Shown: positions 42,438-51,283 of the stretch, one piece after another
Numbering within the stretch: position 1 is the first letter of the stretch
Layout of the letters: each line of letters starts with the position of its first letter
NCBI GenBank assembly: GCA_002429085.1
Contig: DIYR01000166.1
Coordinates: 1-64,000 of the forward strand
Direction of reading: 5' to 3'
Origin: Flavobacteriales bacterium UBA6049
GTDB taxonomy: Bacteria; Bacteroidota; Bacteroidia; Flavobacteriales_G; Salibacteraceae
DNA length: 64,000 bases
Translations under genes and position numbers: made by a program
Notes under the pieces: model-generated
What the model was told of the DNA's origin: nothing
Databases searched by the model: none
The model's input: the letters and a program-made list of their open reading frames with translations, nothing else

Positions 42438-45326
42438 TTATCTGATAATTTTATTTTGTTTGGTGGTGCCATCATCTAGCTTAGAGTGGATGATGTAGAC
42501 ACCATTTTGCCATTCTTTGGAAGGGATGCGCTCTGTTAAAGTTTTTGGTGTGGAAGAGTACAAGATCTGCCCGCTGATGTTGTAGACATTAACAGATTGG
42601 ATGTTTGCGTCTTTGCTTTCAACAAATACATCATCTTGCGATAGATAGATTTTGACAGAAGACTTTTGAAGTTCAACCCCGTTAGAAGTCGCCACGGTAT
42701 CTTTTTCATTGTAAACCGCTAGGTAGAAACGATCTTTGATACTCATAGCGCTATCAGGAGTGAAGTTATATACCGGCTGATCTAATAGATTTTGTTGAAT
42801 ACCGAGTAAGCTATCCACTAAGTGTAGCGTATAATCTGCAGGCCAATTATCAAGGCTATCAACAAAGATAGCGTGGTTACTAAGCGTCCAAGCATCAACA
42901 CCTAACGGAATAACCTTCGTTTCTTCATCCTGCAAAGTTTGTAATCCTTGAATACTAAAGTCCGTACCATCAAGAACACTATAGAAGGATAAACGCGGGT
43001 GAGCTTTGTATTTTTTACCATCGTATAAACGATCGAGCCCATCAGTAGCTTGAGGAAGGAAACCTACCAGTAATTGGTTGTAATCGTTACTATCGTTAGA
43101 CAAAGCAAGCCATACTCTGTGTTTTGAATTAGAAGATCCCTGTTTGAAGAACTGAGAGTTGTTACTAGCAACACGCATACTGTTGGTAAATGTAATGGTA
43201 GGATTAGAAGAAGTAGATTCAACAAAGAAACCTTGACCACTCTGTATATAGTCGTCAGGCGAAGTAGAACCATTACCAGTAGTAGCACCAGTAGAAGTCC
43301 ATGTAGCATAATCAGCAGCAGTATTTATCCCACTACTACCACCACCAATTTGGTAAGTAGTATGGTTCCAGAACCAAAGAGTACCAGAAAGCCCTGTGTT
43401 AGTTGTAACAAAATCAGAACTAGAAATGGCACTAGGATAAGGGTTACCCGCCAAAATACTCTCTCCAGAAGAAACGCTAGAGGTACTCAACTGAACCGTA
43501 CCATTATTAGCATTACCATTAAAAGAACGATTATCACTAGATCCAGAAAGGCCAATAGTACCAGTTGTAATATATCCACGTCCAGGCGTCATAGTAGCAG
43601 CAGCAGGTTGTGAAGCCCAGTTATTAGTAGCCCCTTCATCAAAGTAATAGAAGTCGGTAGTATTAGAACCCGGGAAGGCATCACCCATAGTAGTATTACT
43701 CACAGGAGAAGACCAGTATTGGTATCGAGTATCATCAACCAATGAACCAGAGTTACGTTGTACTTGATATTGACCAGAACCAGAGTTACCATTAGAGGCA
43801 TTTGTTTGTAGAAGAGATCCGCTGCTGTTAATAGTAATAGTACCATCATTCGTAATATCTCCACTAACCTCAAGAGTTACCCCACTAGCGATAGAGATAG
43901 AACCATCGCCAGTAACATTAACACTACTAACAGAAGCATTAGCACTAAGTGTACCCCCAGCACCAGTCACCAGCATTCTACGCGAGCCATCCGAAGAGTT
44001 AGGTTCCCCACTAGAACCACTGCCATTAGCCCAAGAAGAGCCATTCCAAACAATAGACTCACCGATGGCAAGAGTAAAGAAATCACCGTCATTGATGGTA
44101 ACACCAGTAAATGTGATGATATTTCCAGAGATAGAAGCCGTAGTGAAAGCCGTAGCGCCAGAGCTAAAATCAGTATCAGAATTATCAGTGATAAGTGCAT
44201 AATCACCAGCATTTCCAGAATTAGTAATTCCATTACCAAGTTCGAAGCTTACGCTAACAGACCCAACAGACCCAGTTACATCAGCCCTCCAAATACGTTG
44301 TAAACGATTTTCATAAAAAGGGTGAGCTTGTGAAGTAGTAGTACTAGTAGAGCTACCGTTGTGCCCCCACACAAGGAAAGAGTTGTTAGCAGAAAAGGAA
44401 GGAGCAGTGATTTCAACGATATCAGATTCGTTTTGGTTGATAGACCCAAGTTGATTAAGATCAGAGTTATCATCTCGTCCTATACCGGCAATAGCGTTGG
44501 CATATGTACTATTAGTTGTACCATTCCACACTACCGTTCCAGAAGAAGAGAGATAATCATAAGCACCAGAAGATTGGCTTAGTGCTACACCATACTTAAT
44601 AGCTAAGTAAGACTCAATACGTTGTCTTTCGTTACTGGTTCTTGTGTCGCTGTAAACCATTATTTCAGCAATATCACCAGTAAATGGATATAGCTGATTA
44701 CCGATATCACCTACTTCAAGAGTACTAGTTGATTGAGGACCATTATTGGCAGTAAATGTTCCTTCTTGAGCTCCATCTACATAGTAGCTAGATCCATTAC
44801 TTACATCTTCTCTCCATGAAATAGCTGTAATAACAGGGGTATTAAACTGAAATAAAGCTGCATCGTGCACATTATTAGCTATCGATCCTGTACTAATGAT
44901 GTTTAGCAAAAATGGAGTGTAAGTATCTGTATGCAAGAGAAATCTATCCCAGTTTAGGTCATCTTCGCCAAAAACAGCTCCTGGATAGATATCAGTTGGT
45001 TTGTAAACAACGATTACATCTAGATCTGGATATGTGCTACTATTCATATTAAGAGCAGTACTGATTCTATCATTACCATCAAATCGAATAATAGAGTTGT
45101 TATTCAACCCACTAGATACAAGCGCAGGTGCACTTGAACCAGAACCACTTCCATTAATTCCATTTCCGCTTTGGTCGTTCCACCCAGAAACAACACCACC
45201 TGAAGAAACAACACCATCGTTTGCTTTGAACCAAAGCTCAAGATCTGTTGACACCCCTCCAGGTGATTGACTAAAGCCCACAGAACTGATAAGTAATAGA
45301 CAAGTAAGTTTTAAAAACACTTTCAT
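42438..45326 (-). CDS. Giant LamG-type T9SS surface protein (LamG operon gene 5)
   Basis: A 962-aa protein with a signal peptide (residues 1-20, ending GFSQ). About 28-235 is a LamG/concanavalin A-like fold (LELWFKANDGV, IIRFDGNDRIST). About 236-425 is a DUF8202-like region (YLAIKYGVALS, AIAGIGRDDNS, SFLVWGHNG). A Ser/Gly/Asn-rich linker with short repeats runs to 515, then the shared module (DDTRYQYWSSP at about 527, PGRGYITTG, GNPYPSAI, LYDGKKYKAHPR, LGVDAW, SLDNWPADY). A T9SS type A tail ends it (VNVYNISGQILYS, GVYIIHS). It is the last gene of the five-gene operon, starting 8 nt after its neighbour. Probable adhesin; no catalytic motif seen. Confidence 0.85.
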   Translation of the reverse strand: MKVFLKLTCLLLISSVGFSQSPGGVSTDLELWFKANDGVVSSGGVVSGWNDQSGNGINGSGSGSSAPALVSSGLNNNSIIRFDGNDRISTALNMNSSTYPDLDVIVVYKPTDIYPGAVFGEDDLNWDRFLLHTDTYTPFLLNIISTGSIANNVHDAALFQFNTPVITAISWREDVSNGSSYYVDGAQEGTFTANNGPQSTSTLEVGDIGNQLYPFTGDIAEIMVYSDTRTSNERQRIESYLAIKYGVALSQSSGAYDYLSSSGTVVWNGTTNSTYANAIAGIGRDDNSDLNQLGSINQNESDIVEITAPSFSANNSFLVWGHNGSSTSTTTSQAHPFYENRLQRIWRADVTGSVGSVSVSFELGNGITNSGNAGDYALITDNSDTDFSSGATAFTTASISGNIITFTGVTINDGDFFTLAIGESIVWNGSSWANGSGSSGEPNSSDGSRRMLVTGAGGTLSANASVSSVNVTGDGSISIASGVTLEVSGDITNDGTITINSSGSLLQTNASNGNSGSGQYQVQRNSGSLVDDTRYQYWSSPVSNTTMGDAFPGSNTTDFYYFDEGATNNWASQPAAATMTPGRGYITTGTIGLSGSSDNRSFNGNANNGTVQLSTSSVSSGESILAGNPYPSAISSSDFVTTNTGLSGTLWFWNHTTYQIGGGSSGINTAADYATWTSTGATTGNGSTSPDDYIQSGQGFFVESTSSNPTITFTNSMRVASNNSQFFKQGSSNSKHRVWLALSNDSNDYNQLLVGFLPQATDGLDRLYDGKKYKAHPRLSFYSVLDGTDFSIQGLQTLQDEETKVIPLGVDAWTLSNHAIFVDSLDNWPADYTLHLVDSLLGIQQNLLDQPVYNFTPDSAMSIKDRFYLAVYNEKDTVATSNGVELQKSSVKIYLSQDDVFVESKDANIQSVNVYNISGQILYSSTPKTLTERIPSKEWQNGVYIIHSKLDDGTTKQNKIIR

Positions 45327-45334
45327 AGGGCGGA

Positions 45335-48205
45335 TTATTTAGAAAATATTAATTGTTTGTGGCTTTCCTGATTTTCAAGAATAACCGAAATGATGAGTGT
45401 TCCAGTGGTATTCAGAGTAATTTGCTCTAAACGTGTACCTAAGTTACTAGATTGGTGTAAGATTCTACCATTGATGTCGTAAATAAATATGTTTTGAATA
45501 TTTACGTCTTGGCTTTGAACAATCAGTTGGTCATTAGATATGAATGTTTTCAATACGTTTTGATTGGCTGATTCTAAACCAGTTGAGATATCTTCTTCTA
45601 CATCTTTAACTCCAAGTTCAAATCTATTTTTGATTGCTCCAACTTGCTCAATATCAAATGTATAGATCGGGTTGATTCGTAAATCATGTATACTATCCAA
45701 ATAATGATCAATTAAGGTTAAAGCATAATCAGTTGGCCAATTATCTAGGCTATCAATAGTAATAGAATGTGAACCTGTAGTCCATGCATCTAATCCTAAT
45801 GGAATTTTCTTTTCGATAAGATAAACTGGATTCGGAAGTCCTTGAATGCTGTAGTCAACAGAATCTATGAGGCTATAGAATGAAATCCTAGGGTGTGCTT
45901 TAAACTTCTTACCATCGTATAGTCTATCAACACCATCTGTGGCATCTTTAGCAAACCCAATAAGAATTTGATTGTAATCATTATTAGTGTTTGTTATGCT
46001 TAACCAAACGCGGTTTCTTTCTTCGTTTTGTTGTGTTTTAAAAAACTGAGTGTTGTTGCCAACAACTCGCATGTTGTTTGTAAAACTTATAGAAGGGTTC
46101 GAGGAACTAGCTTCAACAAAGAAACCTTGTGCACTTTGAATGTAATCGTCTGGAGCCTTAGCTGTATTTCCACCAGTTGATCCCATACCAGTCCAAGTAG
46201 CGTAATCTGCAGCATCGTTTGCTCCACCTACTTGCGCTGTTGAGTGATTCCAGAACCACAGCGTACCGGATATGCCAGCATTTCCGGCCACAAAATCAGT
46301 ACTGTTAATGGCACTAGGATATGGGTTTCCAGCAAGAATAAATTCACCGGAACTCACATTAGATGTAGAGAGTTGAACTATCCCATTATTAATAGTACCA
46401 TCAAACATGCGTGTTTCGGATGAATTAGATAAATCAATGGTTGAAGTAGTTATGTATCCTCTAGCTGGAGTCATAGTTGAACCAGAAGGTTGTGAAGCCC
46501 AGTTGTTGGTCGTTCCTTCATCAAAATAGTAGAAGTCTGAAGTGTTTGCTCCAACGAAAGTACTTCCCATGGTAGCATTGCTAATAGGAGAAGACCAATA
46601 TTGATACCTAGTGTCATCTGCTATTACTCCAGAGTTTCGTTGTATAATATAATTTCCAGTTCCACTATTTGTTGCGGTTCCGTTTTGAACAATAGAAGCA
46701 GCAGAAGCAACATTTACGGTACCCCTATTTATAATCCCGTTGTCAATTTCTAAACTAGCACTGTTAGTAAGGTTAAGAGATGCTCCAGATTCGATAAAAA
46801 CACATTCGCAACTAGCATTACTACTCATTGTTGCGGTTCCACTCATAACGAGTAATTTATTATCCGCATCACTATTTGAAGGTGCTCCACCTACCCATGT
46901 GGTTCCATCATAGTATTTAGTATTGCCTAGTTGAGCAATGGTAAACAAGACTCCATCATTCAAATCAACATTAGTAAAAGACAGAGTAGTTCCAGATAAG
47001 TTTCGGCCCGTTGTATGGATGGTAGCATTACTTAAATCAGATGTCGTGGACTGAATGAGTACAAGATCTGTTTCTGCACCTAACCCACCAACTCCAGATA
47101 AATCGAATGATAGGCTAACAGTTCCAACATCACCAGTTTCTCCAACTTTCCAAGTACGTTCTAATCGTTGTCCGTATGTGCTTGGAGCGTCACAAGTAAC
47201 TGTTAAATCCATATTACCATTATCATGGCCGATGAATAAGAATTCACTATTACCTAAGCCACTGGCATTGCTTAATGTAAGTATGCCATCACCTGTTGAA
47301 CTAGTATGATTAGAACCATCTGATGCTTGACCAATTCCAACAAGTTGGTAGCCATGTGTGTCCTCGTAACTGTAGTGGCTATTTGCGATAGAGATATCAT
47401 ACTTGGCACCGAGGTAATTATCAACAATTACTCTTTCTGCTTCATTGAGAGCTTTATGGAAAATGATCAGCTCACTCATGTAACCATTGAAATACTGACC
47501 ATAGTTTTCATTCATAACACCAATGAATAAATCTGTGTTTCCATTGATAACTGAAGATGAAGACTCGTTTCCTGTTATAACCAATGTTCCATTTCTATAG
47601 ATTTTTGACCTTGAAGATGAACTCAATGTTCCATCAAAGGAAGCTGATGTAAGGTAATTTGTATTATCAGAAAAAGTAACTCCAGAAGAAATTCGATTGT
47701 TCTGAGTATTTATATCAAGAAAGTTTTGCCTCCCTGAATATTGAAACCATGTATAAGCGTATTCATCAGGAGTACTATGAGCAATTCTCTTTCCAAAAAT
47801 GGCTTGAACTGCTGGTGAGTTGAAGTTTGGGCTGCGAATGATACTGTAAAACGTAAGGCCATTAGAATTATCTAACTTATCATCATCTGTAACGCGCATA
47901 AAATCTGAGGTTGAATTACTAGTTCCTCCATCAAATAACACGGCTGGTTGTCCATTGATTGGGCTTGATGAAACAAACGATGGGCGCTGTGCACTTATAC
48001 TTTGTGTTGCATTATTACCATTTCCAGAAGCATCTGGCCAATTGGAGATAGACGCTCCATTTGATAGATTTAAATCATCAGCTTTTAACCACATACTCAC
48101 ATTGGTAGAGTTATCTACACCACCAGGGCCAGTTTGTGCAAAAGAAGCCACAGCAATCAAAGAGAGACTGCATGTTAGTATGAAGTTTTTTCTGATTGAT
48201 TTCAT
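45335..48205 (-). CDS. Giant LamG-type T9SS surface protein (LamG operon gene 4)
   Basis: A 956-aa protein with a signal peptide (residues 1-24, ending ASFAQ); this ATG leaves a 4-nt gap to the previous gene, whereas an earlier in-frame start would overlap it. LamG domain at about 30-235 (VSMWLKADDLNL, PAVLFDGGTSNST, KIYRNGTLVITG), DUF8202-like region to about 430 (AKYDISIANSHY, HGYQLVGIGQASDGSN), linker with NASCECVFIESG, then the shared module (DDTRYQYWSSP at about 528) and a T9SS tail (IFIYDINGRILH). It closely resembles the gene immediately upstream, including near-identical DNA in the module. A surface-binding role is inferred from LamG. Confidence 0.85.
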   Translation of the reverse strand: MKSIRKNFILTCSLSLIAVASFAQTGPGGVDNSTNVSMWLKADDLNLSNGASISNWPDASGNGNNATQSISAQRPSFVSSSPINGQPAVLFDGGTSNSTSDFMRVTDDDKLDNSNGLTFYSIIRSPNFNSPAVQAIFGKRIAHSTPDEYAYTWFQYSGRQNFLDINTQNNRISSGVTFSDNTNYLTSASFDGTLSSSSRSKIYRNGTLVITGNESSSSVINGNTDLFIGVMNENYGQYFNGYMSELIIFHKALNEAERVIVDNYLGAKYDISIANSHYSYEDTHGYQLVGIGQASDGSNHTSSTGDGILTLSNASGLGNSEFLFIGHDNGNMDLTVTCDAPSTYGQRLERTWKVGETGDVGTVSLSFDLSGVGGLGAETDLVLIQSTTSDLSNATIHTTGRNLSGTTLSFTNVDLNDGVLFTIAQLGNTKYYDGTTWVGGAPSNSDADNKLLVMSGTATMSSNASCECVFIESGASLNLTNSASLEIDNGIINRGTVNVASAASIVQNGTATNSGTGNYIIQRNSGVIADDTRYQYWSSPISNATMGSTFVGANTSDFYYFDEGTTNNWASQPSGSTMTPARGYITTSTIDLSNSSETRMFDGTINNGIVQLSTSNVSSGEFILAGNPYPSAINSTDFVAGNAGISGTLWFWNHSTAQVGGANDAADYATWTGMGSTGGNTAKAPDDYIQSAQGFFVEASSSNPSISFTNNMRVVGNNTQFFKTQQNEERNRVWLSITNTNNDYNQILIGFAKDATDGVDRLYDGKKFKAHPRISFYSLIDSVDYSIQGLPNPVYLIEKKIPLGLDAWTTGSHSITIDSLDNWPTDYALTLIDHYLDSIHDLRINPIYTFDIEQVGAIKNRFELGVKDVEEDISTGLESANQNVLKTFISNDQLIVQSQDVNIQNIFIYDINGRILHQSSNLGTRLEQITLNTTGTLIISVILENQESHKQLIFSK

Positions 48206-48209
48206 AGCC

Positions 48210-51077
48210 TTATGGATTGATATGAAGTAACTTTTTAATAGTAGATCCATTTACAAGTTCTACGGAAACAATAGCAAGTTGAACCTTAGGAATAGAGACT
48301 GAAATTTGCGTATCGTTAGTCTGAATATCAGAGATTAATCTTCCTTGAACATCGTGAATCAATACACGTTTGATGGCAGATTTTTCACTTTCAATAATTA
48401 CATCTCCGTTTCTAGAAAATAATGTGAGGAATGAAGAATTTATTGGAGTAATACCTGTAGGCTCTTCATCTTCTTCCGTGTTAGTTATTCCAAGTTCAAA
48501 TCTATCTTTGAAAGCACCTGCATCAATTACTTCGAATGTGTAGCTTTCTATTACTTCCAAGTTGTGAATAGAGTCTAGTTCATGATCAATGAGCATCATT
48601 GAATAGTCGCTCGGCCAATTATCAAGACTATCAAGTTTTATAGAATAACTTCCTGATATCCATGCGTCAACACCTAATGGAATGCGTTTTTCTTCTAAGT
48701 AAGTTGGAGTTTTAAGCCCTTGAATACTGTAATCAACAGAATCTATTAAGCTATAGAATGCTATTCTAGGGTGTGCTTTAAACTTTTTACCATCGTATAA
48801 TCTATCAACACCATCAGTAGCATCATCAGCAAAACCAACGAGAACTTGGTTGTAATCGTTACTATCGTTTGTAATACTTAACCAAGCTCGATTTTTGGTT
48901 TGGTTAGCATCCGTTTTGAAGAACTGAGAGTTGTTTCCAGAAACTCTAATTTCATTTGAATAAGCAATAGTAGGATTTGAAGAGCTAGCTTCAACAAAGA
49001 AACCTTGTGCACTTTGAATATAATCGTCTGGAGCCTTAGCTGTATTTCCACCAGTTGACCCCAAACCAGTCCAAGTAGCATAATCTGCGGCATCGTTTGC
49101 TCCACCTACTTGAGCTGTAGAGTGGTTCCAGAACCACAAAGTTCCAGAGAGTCCTCCATTAGCAGCTATAAAGTCTGTACTACTAATGGCACTAGGGTAT
49201 GGGTTTCCAGCAAGAATAAATTCACCAGAACTTACATTTGAGGTTGTAAACTGAACAGTTCCGTTGTTAACATTACCATCAAAAATTCTTGTTTCAGATG
49301 AGTTGGAAATACCAATAGTTCCAGTAGTGATGTACCCTCTACCAGGAGTCATAGCCGATCCGGAAGGTTGTGAAGCCCAATTGTTGGTTGTTCCTTCATC
49401 AAAATAGTAGAAATCTGAAGTGTTTGCTCCAACAAAACTAGCTCCCATGGTAGCATTGCTAATAGGAGAAGACCAATATTGATACCTAGTGTCATCTACA
49501 ATAGTTCCAGAGTTACGCTGCACAACATAGTTGCCAGATCCACTATTTATAGCACTTCCTCTTTGCAATAGAGAAGAGGCTGAAGCAATGTACATAGAGC
49601 CATTGTTTACTATGCCGTTGTTCACTGTAAATGTGGCTTCATTTGTAACAGATAAGTCTGTGCCTGATTCGATGATTGCACATTCACAACTCGCATTACT
49701 TGAAATGGAAGCGCTTCCACTACTTACAATGAATTTTTTACTGGCATCCGCGTCACTAGGTGAACTTGCTGCACCTGAACCATTATTCCAAGAGCCATTG
49801 AAATAAACTGTACTTCCTAATTGAGCGATCGTAAATATGTCACCATCGTTTAAGTCAACGTTTGTGAACGACAGGTTTGATCCAACTAGCGAAACTCCAG
49901 TAGTATGAACGGTTGCATTTGTAAAATCTGAAGATGAAGCTTGAATAAGAGCAAGTTGACTTTGTGTTCCGAGTCCTGAAATTCCAGATAAGTCGAACGA
50001 CAATGAAACAGTTCCAACATCACCAGTATGGTCTACCCGCCATGATCTGAGCATACGTTTACCATAAAACCCTGGTGCATCACAAGTATCTACTAATTCG
50101 GTTGATGCCCCATCGTGAGCAACCAAAAGGTATTCGCTGTTAGATAATGAAGATGGTGATGAGATGGTTAGTATTCCTTCTCCTGTAGCTGTAGTTTGAT
50201 TACTTCCATCACTCGCTTGTCCAATTCCTACTAATCCATAACGGTGGGTAGATTCATAAGCATATAAATCACCAGTAATAGTAAGTTGGTATTTAGCAGC
50301 TAAGTAGTTATTTAGGATTGAAAATTCTACATCAGAAAGAGCGTCTCTGAAAACAATGATTTCTGCAATTTTCCCATTGAAAGATCGCCCGTCTCCATAG
50401 TTAAAGAGTCCGATCAGAACATCGTCATCGTAGTCGGCTACACTAACGTTAGAACCTGATTGCCCTGCAGAAGCACCGTTTACATGGAGTTGAACAGAGT
50501 TACTACTCAAGCTAGAATTCACACGGAGTGATTGAAGATAGCTTGTGTTTTGACTCAGGATTGTTGTGCCCCCATAGGTTTGATTAGATACATAGCTAAA
50601 TGCTCTGTAACCATTATTATGAAACATTACCCAAGACATATCATTTTGATAACTAGTCCTCTTAGAAATAATACATCTAGGGTCAGCCGTTCCAACTTGA
50701 TATACAGCAAAAACACTGAATTGGGAGGCATTGTCTAATAAATTGCCACTACTTTGATCATCAGCAATTGCAAAGTATTCATTGTTTTGGCCATTAAACT
50801 GAATAGCTGGAACTCCATTAAGCGTGCTTAAGCTAGGGAAATTATTTCCTGAGTTCTCCTCTATAGCATCGTATCCATTTCCAGACTTATCAGGCCAAGT
50901 GTAACCATCAGATAATGGCGCAGAAATATCAGATGCATCTAACCAAACAATGTTATGCGGAAGCCCCGATGTTCCGTTTGTATTACCTATTCCAGCTGGG
51001 CCTGTTTGGGTGTAACCCATATATACCCAGAAAGCGGTGACCAATAGGAACACCGCTTTAAGGTTGAATTGCTTCAT
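48210..51077 (-). CDS. Giant LamG-type T9SS surface protein (LamG operon gene 3)
   Basis: A 955-aa protein with a signal peptide (residues 1-23, ending MGYTQ). LamG domain at about 40-240 (NIVWLDASDISAP, PAIQFNGQNNEYF, LHVNGASAGQSG), DUF8202-like region (AAKYQLTITGDLY, HRYGLVGIGQASDGSN), linker with NASCECAIIESG, shared module (DDTRYQYWSSP at about 526, PGRGYITTG, GNPYPSAI, DDYIQSAQGFFVEA, VGFADDATDGVDRL), and a T9SS tail (VLIHDVQGRLISD). It is 3 nt after the PID peptide gene and 4 nt before the next paralogue. Codon use and composition look the same as its neighbours. Confidence 0.85.
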   Translation of the reverse strand: MKQFNLKAVFLLVTAFWVYMGYTQTGPAGIGNTNGTSGLPHNIVWLDASDISAPLSDGYTWPDKSGNGYDAIEENSGNNFPSLSTLNGVPAIQFNGQNNEYFAIADDQSSGNLLDNASQFSVFAVYQVGTADPRCIISKRTSYQNDMSWVMFHNNGYRAFSYVSNQTYGGTTILSQNTSYLQSLRVNSSLSSNSVQLHVNGASAGQSGSNVSVADYDDDVLIGLFNYGDGRSFNGKIAEIIVFRDALSDVEFSILNNYLAAKYQLTITGDLYAYESTHRYGLVGIGQASDGSNQTTATGEGILTISSPSSLSNSEYLLVAHDGASTELVDTCDAPGFYGKRMLRSWRVDHTGDVGTVSLSFDLSGISGLGTQSQLALIQASSSDFTNATVHTTGVSLVGSNLSFTNVDLNDGDIFTIAQLGSTVYFNGSWNNGSGAASSPSDADASKKFIVSSGSASISSNASCECAIIESGTDLSVTNEATFTVNNGIVNNGSMYIASASSLLQRGSAINSGSGNYVVQRNSGTIVDDTRYQYWSSPISNATMGASFVGANTSDFYYFDEGTTNNWASQPSGSAMTPGRGYITTGTIGISNSSETRIFDGNVNNGTVQFTTSNVSSGEFILAGNPYPSAISSTDFIAANGGLSGTLWFWNHSTAQVGGANDAADYATWTGLGSTGGNTAKAPDDYIQSAQGFFVEASSSNPTIAYSNEIRVSGNNSQFFKTDANQTKNRAWLSITNDSNDYNQVLVGFADDATDGVDRLYDGKKFKAHPRIAFYSLIDSVDYSIQGLKTPTYLEEKRIPLGVDAWISGSYSIKLDSLDNWPSDYSMMLIDHELDSIHNLEVIESYTFEVIDAGAFKDRFELGITNTEEDEEPTGITPINSSFLTLFSRNGDVIIESEKSAIKRVLIHDVQGRLISDIQTNDTQISVSIPKVQLAIVSVELVNGSTIKKLLHINP

Positions 51078-51080
51078 AGC

Positions 51081-51272
51081 TTATTTAGCTTTAGATGTCT
51101 TATGAATACTGCTGTAAATGCGGTAAGACCCTATCATGGATCCTACTATTAACACTAGCCAAATGCCAGCATCAATTGGTGTAGCATTGTTACTCCCTGG
51201 AGGAGGAGGGGGAGCAGCAATTGTTGAAAGGGAAGGAAGGATTAAGGATAAAACGATTAGGAGACGTTTCAT
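51081..51272 (-). CDS. 63-aa PPPPPG/PID transmembrane peptide (PID-CTERM-like)
   Basis: Residues 1-20 are a signal peptide (ending TIAA), 21-26 are PPPPPG, 32-34 are PID, 36-51 a hydrophobic helix, and 52-63 a basic tail (RIYSSIHKTSKAK). Signal, short motif, helix, then basic tail is the layout of exosortase-type sorting tails; I recall NCBI naming a PID-CTERM group in Bacteroidota, but which enzyme processes it I cannot say. Almost nothing remains if the tail is cleaved, so it may be a mini-protein or assembly factor. It sits in the LamG operon with gaps of 11 and 3 nt, so it is clearly co-expressed with the giant surface proteins. Confidence 0.7.
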   Translation of the reverse strand: MKRLLIVLSLILPSLSTIAAPPPPPGSNNATPIDAGIWLVLIVGSMIGSYRIYSSIHKTSKAK

Positions 51273-51283
51273 CCTGTGTTAGT

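Noticed and set aside
43233..43613. A 126-aa plus-strand frame inside the last LamG gene
   Set aside because: Its Ser/Thr/Arg-rich composition is the complement of the Ser/Gly/Thr-rich coding strand; no start context or motif supports it.
45335..48250. Longer start of the second-last LamG gene overlapping its upstream neighbour
   Set aside because: The extra 15 residues precede a perfect signal peptide beginning at 48205; the shorter start leaves a 4-nt gap consistent with the operon.
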